Positions 34,646 through 47,566 of a DNA stretch of 64,000 nt are shown here, one piece after another. Source of the DNA: Vidua macroura (Eukaryota > Chordata > Aves > Passeriformes > Viduidae). The notes under the pieces were generated by a model, which was given only the letters and a program-made list of their open reading frames with translations, was not told the DNA's origin and made no database searches. The position numbers and the translations under genes were made by a program. Position 1 is the first letter of the stretch. Each line of letters opens with the position of its first letter. The stretch spans positions 65,930,917 to 65,994,916 of the forward strand of contig NC_071575.1 in assembly GCF_024509145.1 (NCBI RefSeq). Direction: 5' to 3'.

Positions 34646-37436
34646 CTGACACCAAAGTTCTTTCTTCCCAATTAATTTCTCACACCCTGAGCTTGTTGCA
34701 GCTTTGCTTACAATCTGGTCTGGCCACAACTGTGATGAACCTGAGACTGCTGATTAGATTTGGAAAGCTGTGAGTCTCAGAATGGTGTATCCATGCCTTC
34801 TCTAGAGGTCTGAAACTGGCACACTTCTCTGTCTGAGAGATCTTCCAGTCTGTTGAATTGGCCATCAAGCCATGAAACATTCATTGCCTCTGGAAAGAGT
34901 CAAAGTAATGCTTGTGAAAAAAACAGCGTCCCAGCATTGGGGTTTTTTCTTTGTCACCTATTACAGGAACATACTGTTAGGGTTTTTAACATAATAAATA
35001 GATACAAAGACATGTTTTAGACTGTGTGATTAGTACAAAGGAAAGTACTATCTCATCAGTGGGATAATGCTTTCTTTCTAAGTTGTAGCACCTCTAATCT
35101 TGTGCTCTTTAGTGAGATGACAAACGTCAGCCGGCGCATTAAGTGGTTTTAAATGGCATTGAGTTTTTGTTGCATTATGGTTCCAACTAATGCTTAACAT
35201 TATTATCTCTTATGCTCATTAAAGGAAATGTTTAGTTTCTATCAAAGTAAAGGACTTAGTGTTAGGTGAAGAAAATAGCATCGGTTTGAAAATAAAATGT
35301 ATAAGTAAAAGAAAGAGCTATTGCTGGTGAAAAGGGCTTTGATGAAAACATTATTGAGAATGGCAGAAATGTCTTTTTCTCTGATAATTTCTTCTCTATT
35401 AATGGCCTATTCTGCTATGTTCAATAAAAACTCCTTCAAGGGTCACTGTGCTTCCCAAGTTGATTACTGCAACAGAAACAAATTGGTTCAAAGCCTTTCC
35501 TGAGTAAACAGTTACTGATAACACTTCATCCTCCCTGTTCATTGCTCTTCACTAGGGCTTGGTGTTCTCTAGCAAAGCAACTGGAGACAGCAGCCTTGAC
35601 TAAACCTCAGGCTGGGGGGCATTTACACAATGAGGAGATTCACTGTGGCATTTTCCTGGCCCCTGCTCAACCACACTTGGTACCAGGGTCAATTCACTTC
35701 CCTTCTCCTGAGATGGAGGGAAGGAGCTTGGCATTGTCTGGTGGCCAGGGATATGTGTAGACTTTTCCAAGGTTCTTCTCCTAATTGCTGACTGTCAGCC
35801 ATGCTTTAGGGCCTGGAGCTCTTCCTCTGTTTGTTTAATCCTCCCATTCCACTGCAGAATGCAGGAACACAGTTTAATGACGTCCTTCTGGTGTTTCTAA
35901 GCCACTTGCCTCCCTGAAATTTTCTAAGAGCCTTCAGAGTATGGACAGATTCCCTAGCAAGCTCCTTTTTGCCTCCTGCATCTTTAGGAGATGGCCCTCT
36001 TTAATTTCTAAAACCCTTGATTACTTTTTCAGAGTGGCAGCAGGCAAGAATACCTGAAATTACAAAACAGGGTTATTTTCTCAGCTCAGGCACATTCTTC
36101 TGGAGTAAAATTACAATGTCTCAGAGGCCCTTTGGGCCTGTGGGGAGGATCTGGATTGATGCCTGGCACGTAGGCAGTGATCTCCTCACTCTTGCCCACA
36201 AACCTCCTGCTGTCTATAGGCTGAGAACCTTGTGCCCCATGCCCTTGAGGTCATGTGTTTCCCCAGCCCAACTAAGTGTGTGGAGAGCAACTGCAAAGGC
36301 TTAGCTGGTTACACAACTATGTTAATTGTTTTGCCTCTGAGTCTCTGGTATCAGCTCGTTTTCCTGAGAACTCTGCAGTTAACCAAATACTTGCAGTTCA
36401 TCTCAGACACTTCAAGCTTACACCACATAAAAACCTTTGCTAAGCAGCCAAGTAACTCTTTCCACATCAAGTCAAATGAATGGATTTCTATTGGAGCCTT
36501 TTGTTTGTGACTAATACCAACAGTGAAAGTAATATTTAATTTGCCTCATGTCCCTCTAAAAGACCAAAACTGTCTTGACTCCCTCTCAGATGTCTGGAAG
36601 AACAAGCAGTCTCTCACCATTGCTCCTTCTATGAGATAATCTTGCTTTTTCAGAAGAAGCTTGTGAACTTCAGGGGGCAGGGGGAGAGAGAGAAGTATTT
36701 GTAGTGACTTCTTGTACTTTTCACCATTTCTGTGACTACCAAGGAATTAGTGCTTCTTTTGGTCCTTTCATTCCACAGCTTCATTTTTCCATACAAATCA
36801 AGGAAAAAAAGCATTTGAGGGTGGGATTTATCTCAGCAGACAACACCTGAAGCCATAGTGTGGAGGTCTACATCTTTGGAAATCATATTTCCTTATAAAA
36901 AAAGAAGAATTACACTTTTAAGGAGAGATTCAGCTGACCTGTTTTAGACATTTAAAACATCTCGGAAGAGAGAAATAATGCTCAAAAATTGTTGTGTTTT
37001 TTTTTTAATTTAAATAAAGTGACTATAAAAGGGCCTTTAAATAAGCAGATCATATGCATGACCATATAATCTGACTGTTTCATTAAAAGAATCTCACCTA
37101 AATGTCTAGGGTGGGACTCCAGCAGTTCAGGCTGTTTTATCCATGTTTCTTACAGGACTGAAATTTTAGTCATAATTTTATTCATAGCCTGCTCTGTAAC
37201 TGAACTCAAACAAGGTGCTATGTCAGCGAGAGAGGAAAACATGGTGCTGCTGGTTCTTTCTCTGGTCCTTGCCAAGTTGTCCTCCCTCATTTATTTCCAC
37301 AAGAGTCTGCTCTGTGTCTGTTCCAAAAAGAGACACTTTTCTCTCTGCAACGCATAGGAGGAAGGCAAAATGTGTCTGAGATCCCATAATGCCATCTTAT
37401 TATTTGAAGATAACTTTGCTTGGCAAAATGGATTTT
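34646..37436. other. Unique sequence, no gene recognised
   Basis: No gene or repeat was recognised. The stretch 35060-35260 keeps a small CpG cluster (GTCAGCCGGCGCATTAAG) in AT-rich DNA. The stretch 36995-37080 holds a TATAAAAGG motif and several AT-rich factor-like words. Confidence 0.45.
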
Positions 37437-37835
37437 TGTTGTAAAATGCAGGCGAACCCAATGGGAAGAATGATGTTGTCTAACTCCAGTTCAGAAGGCT
37501 GAATGATTTCTTTATTGTAACTATGCTATAATACATTAATATACTATACAAAGGAGGATACTAAATCTACATGCTACTTTCTCTAACTGTCATATCTAAT
37601 TACTAACAACTCGTGACCCTGTTCGCCAGAGTCCAGACACAGGTGGATCTGATTGGCCACCAGACTCAAACAACTCTCACCAGAATCCAATTGAGCAATC
37701 ACCCCAGGTAAACAATTCTCCAAACACATTCCACACAGGAAAAACAAGAAGCAGAAATAGAAATTGTTTTCCCTTCCTTTCTCTCTGTGCACCTTTATGA
37801 AAAATCCTGAGAGAGAGAGAAATGTGCTTGCCACA
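37437..37835 (-). mobile_element. Solo LTR of a class II (ERVK-like) endogenous retrovirus
   Basis: The 399-bp unit starts TGTTGTAAAATG and ends TTGCCACA on the plus strand, so it has TG...CA termini. It is flanked by GATTTT (37431-37436) and AATTTT (37836-37841), a 6-bp target duplication with one mismatch; 6 bp is typical of class II elements. On the minus strand the LTR features come in order: TGTGGCAA terminus, CCAAT (complement of ATTGG at 37652-37656), a TATA-like AT stretch (complement of about 37525-37555) and AATAAA (complement of TTTATT at 37511-37516). The whole sequence resembles a common songbird LTR I remember. No internal retroviral sequence was seen on either side, so it is a recombination-derived solo LTR. 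It encodes no protein. Confidence 0.8.
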
Positions 37836-40800
37836 AATTTTCTCTCCCAGAATCCAGAGTTTGCCTTTCCATTGAGGTTTGAATTTTTAACCACACATGA
37901 AAGCAACAACTTACTTGTGCTGATGGGGATCTCTTGCACTGTTATAACTATGCTTCCTTGAGTGTACACAGATGACGTCTGTCAGAGGCTGAATAATGAC
38001 AGACATGGGCTACAGGAGCCTTTGTTTTAACCTAGTGCAAAGCTTCCTAAATTCTTAGTGCTAAACTGTTAGCCTTGAAGTGGGAATAATACAGGGAGGT
38101 CTTTTTGCTTGCATTATACAAGAGGCCAAGCTGGAAAGTCAGTTATGGCCCCTATGCCTTTAAAGCCAGTAGATATGTGAATTAGCCATCCATAATCTTC
38201 AGGGATGCCAAATTAAATCTGTGTTAAAGTGAGAAAGAAATATATTAGAAAACCTAGCAAGCATTCAAGTCTAAGCTCACTGTTTGTCTTGATCTTGTTG
38301 ATTTGAAAGATTTGCATTTCAGGCTTTTCAGAAAACATTGAGCTATTCTCTCAGTCATCTCATAGTGTCAACATACTGGTCCAATATTAAGGTATTCATA
38401 TATGCAAACTCTTCTCAGTTTACATACTATGCATATGTGATAACTTTCATCTTGGTTACGATAAAGACTGAAGCAACAATTTCCTAAGCCAAAAAACTTA
38501 ACATTCTTAAACTAAAACACTGTTTCCTGTTCATGAAGTTGATTTGGGCTCAGAGCTTCTGTGGTTTGAGTGTGGAGGAGGTTGCACTGCACAAATTAAA
38601 GCAAATACATTTCCTTCCAAGTGGTGCTGTCAGAAAGTCACTTCTGCTAGACTCCAGTTTTCACGTAGAGGCGTTTGCAGTATCATAAATACCTGTTCTT
38701 CCTCCTCATGTCAAGAGCCCGAGACCTTGGGTTCCCTAATTTCCTTTTTGAGCACAGGTTCCCTGACAGGGTTCACCAGAGTTTAGTTTAGTTTAAATTT
38801 GGTGCCTGGTGGGTTGAGTTCTTTCTTTTCTTTCTTTAGCCTTTGCTGCCTTCTGTTAAAAGCTCTCATGCATTTGAAGGTCTCCAGTTAAAGGCTAGAC
38901 TTTGCCTTTTCTGCATAAAACAGCAGGAATCTGAGTCCTATAGCCCCCAGGAGTGGACTCATGATTTCCCTCATGTACTCCTTTCTCCTTCTCAAAGCTA
39001 CCTTTTATTCCTCCTCCTCTGGTGCACTTTGCAGTGTCTCTCATTCTGAAGCTGGCTCAATTAGAGCTAGGGGAACTCATTCCTGGTGTTGTCAAAGCTT
39101 CCTGGAGATTCCCAAGAACCGTAATCTTGCAGAGATTTCCCCACCTGCTGGATTTTCTACTTGTTCACCAAGTCAGCTAACTTTTAGCCCCAAAAGACAG
39201 GAATACTAACAGGATCAGGACAAGGCCTTTATAACATCCATCAATGGATGTGATTTTGGTTAAAATAGTCCATTCCTTTACATATTAAAATTGTCCTGCT
39301 GATTAGTTCAAGATGTTCCTCTGGCTTTGTGTGGCTGAACCAGGTAACAGCAACAATTACAAGGACATTCCCCTGCTGAACCTCAAAAGGACACACCATC
39401 TTCATTGCTCCAGTCTTAGAGTCTGGGCAATATTTAACTTCAGGGTTCAGGGATTTAGGAAATTTCTCACCTTTATGTTCTCTCCTTGTACCAAGGGTCT
39501 ATAATCACACACCTTTGCCCCAATATCTGTCAATGTGGCAGAGGACTAATTACAATACAGGCAACCACTGCATCTACACAGGGACTGCTCATAGACCTGA
39601 CCCTGCTACATTTTGTCCCCAGGACTGACCCACCAGGATGTTGCTGTTGCATTTGTGTTTTTGATGATTTGTTTTTTCCTAATCTAGAGGTGAATTACAA
39701 AAATTAAAATTTTATATTAACATATTCCCGCTGTGCCCAGGAATGCCATTTTTTTCTAATGTCTTTACAGCTGAAAATATATCTGTGACAGGAAATTGAA
39801 GGATCTCCACTGATTTTCACTGAATAACTTTTGAATTATACCACCATAAATATCAGGGAAGCAGACCAAGTTATTCTTTTGTACCATTTGAATTCACAAA
39901 TCCACTAGTACTAACCCTCTTGTGATCATAGCTGTAGTTAAGCAGACTAAGTGGGCTGTTTTTATAGATAAACCTTTGTTTATGTCTCACCAGGTTTCAT
40001 ATTTACTGCTTGAATCAGTCAAGAAGTACTCACAGAACCAGGAAACAACTCTCCTTATGACTCATATATTACTAGGTCCAAACTGTTCTTAAGCTGCTCC
40101 TGCCCAGAGTTAACATATTTTTTAAAATAAATCCCAACTGTCAGTGGATGACTACAGGTACAGAACTCACTCACTCTAAAAATTATTCAGTTCCTAATGT
40201 TACATTGTGTTAAAAAAATTGTGAATTAGGCTAGATGTTTCATAATTCTGGACATCTGTCTTTGACAAATAAATATGTCATAGTCAAGCAAAACAGCCCT
40301 AGGAGAATATTAAAGATGCTACTACCTTTTTAAAAAGAGACTAGCATAATGAATTAAAAGAGTTAAGGCTGTGTTTTCCACAAATACAGATGAACAAGCA
40401 GTTAAAGATTATTAAGATGACAGCAAACACTGTAATTTCATAAAGTTTTATCTGTAGCTTGTATCATACATCTGAGCTCTGTGAATGACCCTCTACGTGA
40501 TTTACTCAAAAATGTGGATTTTGCCTCATTGTTCCTGTTGATTGTGGGTTTAATCTGGTCATTTGACAGTCTATTTCCTGAATGATTTTTTCTGTGGTTT
40601 GGTTTGGTTCTGAGAGCTAAGAAATGCTGCAGATATTAAGCAGGGTAGGACTTTGAACTCTGTTCCACCTGCTAATTCTCCATTGGATATTCAGCACAAA
40701 CTTGTCACAGAAGAAAACGACATCTCAACATGTAGGAAGTGAGGAACAGAGACAACACCAAGGAGAAAGTATTTTCTCTTTATGTGAATTATTTTTACCT

Positions 40801-41546
40801 CACAGACTGTTATTCCACTGAGCAAACTCAAGATAGGCAAAAGAAAATGCACTTTGCAGGCTCATCTTGTATCAGTTGCAATCCTCAATATCTTTACTGT
40901 GCTCATATTTTTACCACTTGGTTGGTGACGTTGTGTCTGGCAGATTGCTGTGGCAAATCCAGCAACATTTCTTCTGTAGAACAGCCATGTTGCTGTATAA
41001 TAAAGTACCCCCAAAATCTGCATTTTACTAAAATAGACACCATGATTATCTAAGAACAGCCTGCTGGGAACTTGCAGAGTTCAATGCTACATTTATATTT
41101 TCTGCAACAAAAATGGCAGTCTGACTCCAGTTCAGCACTCTCCTCACTACTCTCTGGACAATGACAGTGTCATTGTTGACATTATCAATGATTATCACCA
41201 TCTACCTTCTCTGTATTTCAATCTTTCCTTGTACAAGGGTAGGTGATATTCCATTAATCAAGATGTTGTCATTAAAAAAAAAAAAAATGCCCAGAGGAAT
41301 CTTTATCAATTTTCTCATGTTTAAGTCAAAAACAACCCTTTTGTACCAGTGGTTTTCATTCCTTATTGCTAAACATTTTCTATTTCTCCCTATGGATGCA
41401 GATTCTGCTGAAAATATATTATCATTAGGATTGTGTTTCTCAAAAAAGTAGAAGAACATAGATATCAGGAGGTTAATCCTGGACCCATGAAGAATCACAG
41501 ACCACAGACCAAAAACTGAAATTTTACAGTTATTGGGGAACAGCAG
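37836..41546. other. Unique sequence, no gene recognised
   Basis: No gene was recognised and no repeat was identified with confidence. The segment 38540-39700 is somewhat less AT-rich and could contain an old, unrecognised element. A short (TTTC)n run lies at about 38820-38840. Confidence 0.4.
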
Positions 41547-41690
41547 AAAAAAAAAAAATAAACAAACAAACAAACAAACAAACAAAAAAAAAAAACAAAA
41601 AAAAAAAAAACAAAAAAAAACAAAAAAAAAAAAAAAAAAAGAAAAACCACCACCAAAAAAAACACAAAAAAAACCACAAAAAGCAACACT
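41547..41690 (+). repeat. A-rich tract with (AAAC)n core
   Basis: About 144 bases of almost only A and C: an initial A run, a clean (AAAC)n block at about 41560-41586, then long A runs broken by single C, one G and a CCACCACC patch. On the minus strand it gives phenylalanine/valine/cysteine frames that are artefacts. Poly(A)-type insertions are uncommon in birds, so slippage expansion is the likelier origin. Confidence 0.92.
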
Positions 41691-44600
41691 TTACCTTTGA
41701 AGCAGACTTTGAGCTACTAGAACACACACTGAAAAACAGCATTTCAGATGGATTTCTGGCTAACGCCTTGGAAAAACAGACAACTGTATGGATTAAGTTT
41801 TTCTTTACTTAAATGCTTTTCTGAAGTACCTTCTTCTACATTATCCTATTGAAGTGGGATTTTGCACTCTTGGCTCCCTAGGGACACACCTCCAGCCAAA
41901 GGATTTACCCAATGCCTCTTTGTCATTTCAAAAACCATCAGCACTATTTATGATGAAGTGTATTAGTAAAAACATATCTCACTATGATTACACACCCTTC
42001 CTGTGTTCTTAGTTCAGCAGGTAGCTCCCATCCTTTTACCATCATCCCAGCAGCTACATCTCCACAATGCCTGTGTCCTGACACAGAACATAGTCTGATT
42101 TGGGATTGCTGGGTGGGATATCCTACACATCTGTCCAGTTGGTGCCCCCAAGACTGTGTTCAGTTCTCATTCTGTTTATTACTGGAAAAAAAATGAAGCA
42201 GATTTCCCTTTCCATGCTAGTGTGACGGCTTCCCACATTGCTTCTTGACAGCTTTTTTCAGCCTGTTAAAGCAGAATGATGAACTGTCATGAGAGGGTAA
42301 AACTCCACCAACTTGTTTGCCTGATTGAAGATTTGTGGCAGGTCTCCTGAAACCCCTCTGTGATATCAGCTCACACAGGTAGCTTCCCCTCAGCTCATGC
42401 AGGCACACAAAATGTTCTCAAAGATGATATATAGGCTGTTGAGCATCCTGATGAGTGTGTAGCTCAGCTTCCATCACCTCACATCTGGCAGAGAGTTTCT
42501 AGTGCAACTAGTGAAATCCATGAGCTGCCTCTGTGTTATTAAGCCAATAGAAATGTTCTTAACTCCTTTTTGGAATACCACAAGCTGCAAATAGTTCTGC
42601 TAATCTTAGGCTGGCCATAGTGACCTGAGGTAATTTTTTAAAAATGGCTTTGGGAAGGAGGAAGCTCCCAAGTGTAGCTGTTGGAAGAGTTGGACATCCT
42701 GCCTACATAAGACCAGATGAATTAATCTCCTCCAGTTCAGGGAAACCCAGTGTCCCTGCTTTTTAAGCATCTTTTTCTGGGTTGGGATGAACCTGTCTCC
42801 CTTGAGGTCTCTGCCTCTCTGCACTGATGGGAGAGGGAGCTCTGTTGACACACATGGCTAGGCTCCAGGCCTTTGAATTATTAAAATTAAATAGGATTAA
42901 TTTCACCCATTTTGCTTATTTTTTTCACTTATGGTAACAATATACTGGAATTACTGAATTCACCTAACCTTTTTTTCTTCTCACTAGAAGTTTGGAGGTA
43001 TTAATTTTTTTATCACTTTAAAATTTCAGATTTTTAGCAAAAACTACAACGTATATTACCAGTGGAAATATTTTTATATAGTAGGGACTTTACCACATGC
43101 TTCAGTTGTTTTTATATCCGTTATTGCTGTGCCATTTTAATGCAATTTTCTGCAGACTCCCGTGTTATTAACCTGCATTCATCATTTATATCCCTCTCCT
43201 GAGGCTTGTTGTAAGACTCTATAGAAAAAGATAAACAAATTACAGATACAGGAATTAATTGTTGCCTGACTGGAGCACCCCTCCCAAGGAACTTTAGGAA
43301 CACTGGTTGGAAGGAAGCAACCCATAGGCCACATTGATGGGAATGGTAGGAAGAAGGTTGAATACAACTGGACAAAACGATATACAGGGAAACACACAGA
43401 TTATGGCAGATATGAGAAAATGGAAGGCAGTGAAAGTGAACAAAATTACTGCAGGCCCCCAAGGAATAAGGGTCTGCAAATCAGACGTTAAACACTCCTC
43501 CCAGCCAGGTTTGCTCCCTGTTGCACACACAGCCTTTTCTACAAGCTGTGCAATCTCTGATGAGCTCTGCCTCTTCTTTCTGTTTAGGTCTCTGCTCACT
43601 GAGGTTCAGGCATAGAAATCCCTGCTCCCTCATAAGGGAGAGGAGACAGAGTGGCTCGACTCTTCCTGCAGATCCTGGGTGTCCCCTGGTCCCAGTCCCA
43701 TCTCCAACCCAGGACAGCTGCCCCAGGCTTGGCAGCACAGCCCTGGAGGAGGGCAGGGGGAGAGTGGGGAAAAGGTAGAAGGCTGAGAAGGAAGACATTG
43801 TTAAAAGAACAGTAGAGAGAAGAAGGGACATGAGGGTGAAGTGAGTTCAGAGGAATGTGAGGGCACATCAAAGAGATTGTGTCTTTTAAAGAAGCATATG
43901 GTGCCTTGAACCTCAGGGGAGATGTGTTGTGCTACAGTGGGTAATGACAAAGAGTAACAGACTGTCCCTTTCCCTGCAAACCACATGGCTGAAACAGATA
44001 AAACACATCAGAGGAGAGATGAGTGACTGGCCCAGTGTCCAACAGGAGCCCTGCACTGGAGCCACTGGGAGCACCCAGGCAAAGTCCAGCCAGGTGTGCC
44101 AGCAGTGAGGGACTGCTGCCCTCGGAGCACGGGCAAAACCCGGGGGACAGGAAACTGATGAGGCAGAGGGTATGAAAAGGGCAAGGGAAGGGTGCAAAGT
44201 TTGGCTCCAGTAAGGTTTGCTAGCCTGACCTCAAGTGTACACAGAGCCCATGAGAGAGTGAGAGCATGACTGAGTTCTTTGCTTGAGCAAAAATAGCGGC
44301 TGTGAAAGAAACGGGAAAGAGGCAGGCAGATACAAAAGAGAAGAAAGCTGGGGAAGAAAGGAAAAGAACATGAAAACACTATCCACAAAACCAAGGCAGA
44401 CATGCCAACCATATTAATTTCCAGTACAAATGCCCTTCCTCCACTGCAGCTCAGTGAGGGATCTGACCACAGTTAAGTTTACGTTGTGAGTTTTCAATAA
44501 TAGTAATAATGACAACAAAAAAACCAAAGCTCAGAATTAAAAGTCAAAGGCTCAGCTTAATTCTAAAAGAGGAACAGAAGGAACAGCTTTGCATGGAGGT

Positions 44601-45294
44601 GAATGTGTTTTTCTCTGTCTACAGAAGAGTTTTGTGGGTGGTTTTAAAAAGTTTCAGTGGTGGAGCTGATAGTTCTAAGGAACAATCTCTTCTGTTATAT
44701 TCTACAGTTATTTTTTAGCCACAGCTGTCAATCATACTGCTTTTCAAAGAAGGGAAATGTCAGTATCTCTGCTCTGTAGAGACAACACAGAGATGAGAAA
44801 CAGCTTGGCCAGTATCAGTCAGTACAGTATCTGTAAGGCAACAAGTACCAGTAAGAACCCCACCAACAGGGTCCCAGCCTGGCCCACACCTCCTCTGTGT
44901 CCCCTCTGTGAGTGCTGGGGGGGGGTTAGTGTTGATCTGCTGAAAAGCTCCTGCACCTCATTCAAAACCACAGGGTAGATTCCCATTTGCCTTGACTGCT
45001 GTCTGGTCAAAGGGGAGTGGTCATTTCCATGCCACATCCCAGATTGTGGGGATCTCTACTGGAAATATATACTGGAATTACTGAATGCAGGGGTGGGAGT
45101 CAGGTTTTTTGGCTTCATTGCAGTCATTCAGTGTATGACTGGGAGGAAGCAATTCATGCTTTGGGCAGTGATATCTAAGGTCTGAAATGGACACTTCTGT
45201 TTAATTTTTGTGCTGTAGAAAGAAAATAAATCTACACATAACAGCAGCAGCAATAACTGGAAATTAGAGAGATGTTTTCCCCACTTGTGGAAAC
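41691..45294. other. Unique sequence, no gene recognised
   Basis: No gene or repeat was recognised. The part 43.5-44.4 kb is GC- and purine-richer, with overlapping open frames on both strands up to 134 codons, none resembling a known protein. One 20-bp word beginning ATATACTGGAA occurs both at 42940 and at 45067. Confidence 0.45.
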
Positions 45295-45425
45295 ATGACC
45301 TGGTCAGATGCTCTTGTACATTCTCCTGCAGCATCTGGTGCTGGCCTCTCTCTGACACAAGATGCTGGGCTAGATTGGACTTGGGTGCAGTCCCATCTGA
45401 AAATATCTGTGTTCCTAAACAAGTT
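45295..45425 (+). mobile_element. Ancient CR1 LINE 3' end, plus strand
   Basis: CAGCATCTGGTGCTGGCC, then CTGACACAAGATGCTGGGCT, then AGATTGGACTTGGGTGCAG and ATATCTGTGTTCC follow the order of the 3' end of the ancient CR1 subfamilies common in turtles and crocodiles. Divergence is high, which fits an insertion that predates birds. Confidence 0.65.
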
Positions 45426-47335
45426 GTGAAGTTTTCTCACATTCTGTTCCTCAATCTGTATAGAAAAGCCCAAATAAAGCATAATCTTCTCCTCTGAGAA
45501 ATCTCACATTACATACTTTCTTATACTCTGAAGCAAAATTCCTTTCAATACTCTCTTCAAAGCACTTGTACTCCTGACAGGGGTTTTGTAGTGTGCTTAT
45601 CAAGGCTCTGTTTTCCCAGTGGAGTGCCACAGCTCATTACTACAGTCACAGTCTTTGCAGAGCAGGTCTTAAACCCTTTGCCATCCCCAAAACTGTCTGG
45701 TCTGTTCATTCTTGAAATGACCACCAAAACAACAGGGTGTGTAGAGATGCTCTGTTTGCTTTGCAGTTTTTAGTGTGAGATCATTTAGCACCTTTCATAC
45801 TTCAAATTTGCAGTTTGTTAAACCAGAAAAAAAAATTAGGAGATGAAAACACAGCTTAAAGCTGAATTCCATCATGTCATGGAAAAATATTTATTTTTGT
45901 GCTAGAAGTGGAGGATAGACGAAGAACAGGTATTTGTTTAAAAACGCAAGATATCAAACTGGTGCCTGAATGAAAATGTTCATTTTCATTATCTCCTAAA
46001 TTCAAATCAGTGTTCTTTTAATATAGTTTTTACTGTTAAAAAAGGGATTGTGATTTCTATTGCATGCACCTTGATTCACAGGAGAAAAATGTCTATGTTC
46101 CTTGATGGATGCCATTTCAAAAAAGCTATGTGATGAATGTGGAAAATGCCCTGTCCTGGGACACTGGCAGACAGAGTCCAGTATCTGAAACACAACATCT
46201 ACAGAGGTAATAGTAAGAGATGTGGCTGGTTTTCTTTGAGGGCCAGACACAGAGGTTATGCTCAGTATAAGAAACTGGTAGATAATGGATCCAACCTTGC
46301 AGACAGTGATGAGCAGCCTGAGATTTCAGACAATTCTGTGGGAGTGATGAGGGAAAATTCAAATCCACATGACAATAGTTTTAGGAAGAAAAAAAACCCC
46401 AAACCTTTAAGAGGACCCTTAAGTTCTGGATTTCCAGAAGCTGGGAAATTTATTAGAAAAAAAAATTGCTAAATGTTTGTATTTTGTGCCATTCCATGCC
46501 ATTTAAGGAATTCTGAAACAGACAAAGGAAGATGACAAAGTAAAACAACCAAACCTCTAAATCCAAGTAATGAGACAAAACAGAGAAACCAATCAGCCTT
46601 TGAAATGAAGATTCATCATCTTCATTTCATCCAATTTACACCCACTGTAGAACTGACCCCTGTAGGAAAAGAAAGACCAGTCAGTTATTGCCCAGTCATG
46701 TTGGGTATTACAATCCCTCCCCACAGACCACTAGTGGCCCATACATTGATTTTGCAATCAGGCCAAAAGCAACATCCTTAACACCACACTGGATTATTGC
46801 CCTGACTCTGACTCAGGGAACATTTCCTCTAGCTCTTGTGTTTTCCTTGGAGACCTTTCCATCTAAACATTGACCAAGCTCAACCTGCTTTAGCTTTTGA
46901 AATATGACAAGATAATAAATCAGAGCCACAAGCAAGTAGGGCAGCTGTGCTATTGCAGTTAGAGGGAAGGCTGCCATACAGTGCCAGGACAGCTTCCCAT
47001 TTCACACTGCCAGCAGCACTGTGTGTGTCCAAACCATACCCTAAGGCCAACAGGACTCCTCCTGTGATCCCACACTCCAGGGGGTGGTGGGGAAGGGATA
47101 CAGGTAGCCAGGCCATGGTTTCAGTGATTTTCAAAATTAACCTTGATGCCACAGACTTCTCAAACACGCCATAGGACTCTGTAGCTAGCACTCTTCACAG
47201 GTAAGCCCTTGTGTCAGGTTAGAAACCTGTCTGCTGTCCTGGGATGCTCCAGGCTGGAGGGAGGAGAGCAGTAAATCCTGGTGTTCAACACCACTGCACC
47301 ACTGGTAAACCTCTGAGCAGTGGACAAGCCCCGAG
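45426..47335. other. Unique sequence, no gene recognised
   Basis: No gene or repeat was recognised. A plus-strand frame of 111 codons at 46137-46472 has no recognisable features. Confidence 0.5.
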
Positions 47336-47566
47336 ATGTAGATGTTGGATGTTAGGGAGGAATTCTTTACTTGAAGGTGGTGAGGCCCTGGCACAGGTTG
47401 CCCAGAGAATCTGTGGACACCCCATCCCTGGAAGTGTTCAAGGCAAGGTTGGATGGGGCTCTGAGAAACCTAGTCTAGTGAAAGGTACCCTTGTAAAAGG
47501 CAGGGCATGGGAACCAGATGAATTTTAAAGCCCATTTCAACCAAAGTCTTTCTGTGATTCTATGAA
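47336..47566 (+). mobile_element. CR1 LINE 3' fragment, plus strand
   Basis: The sequence runs through GTTGGATGTTAGGGAGGAAT, GGCACAGGTTGCCCAGAGAA, CCCCATCCCTGGAAGTGTTC, AAGGTTGGATGGGGCTCTGA, and ends with TTTCAACC and a GATTCTATGA unit. It is a 5'-truncated copy of the common avian CR1 tail, moderately diverged. About 100 bp upstream (from 47240) could be a further diverged part, but this was not included. Confidence 0.88.

Noticed and set aside
41495..41742. Phenylalanine-rich minus-strand frames resembling membrane segments
   Set aside because: They are translations of the A-rich tract on the other strand.
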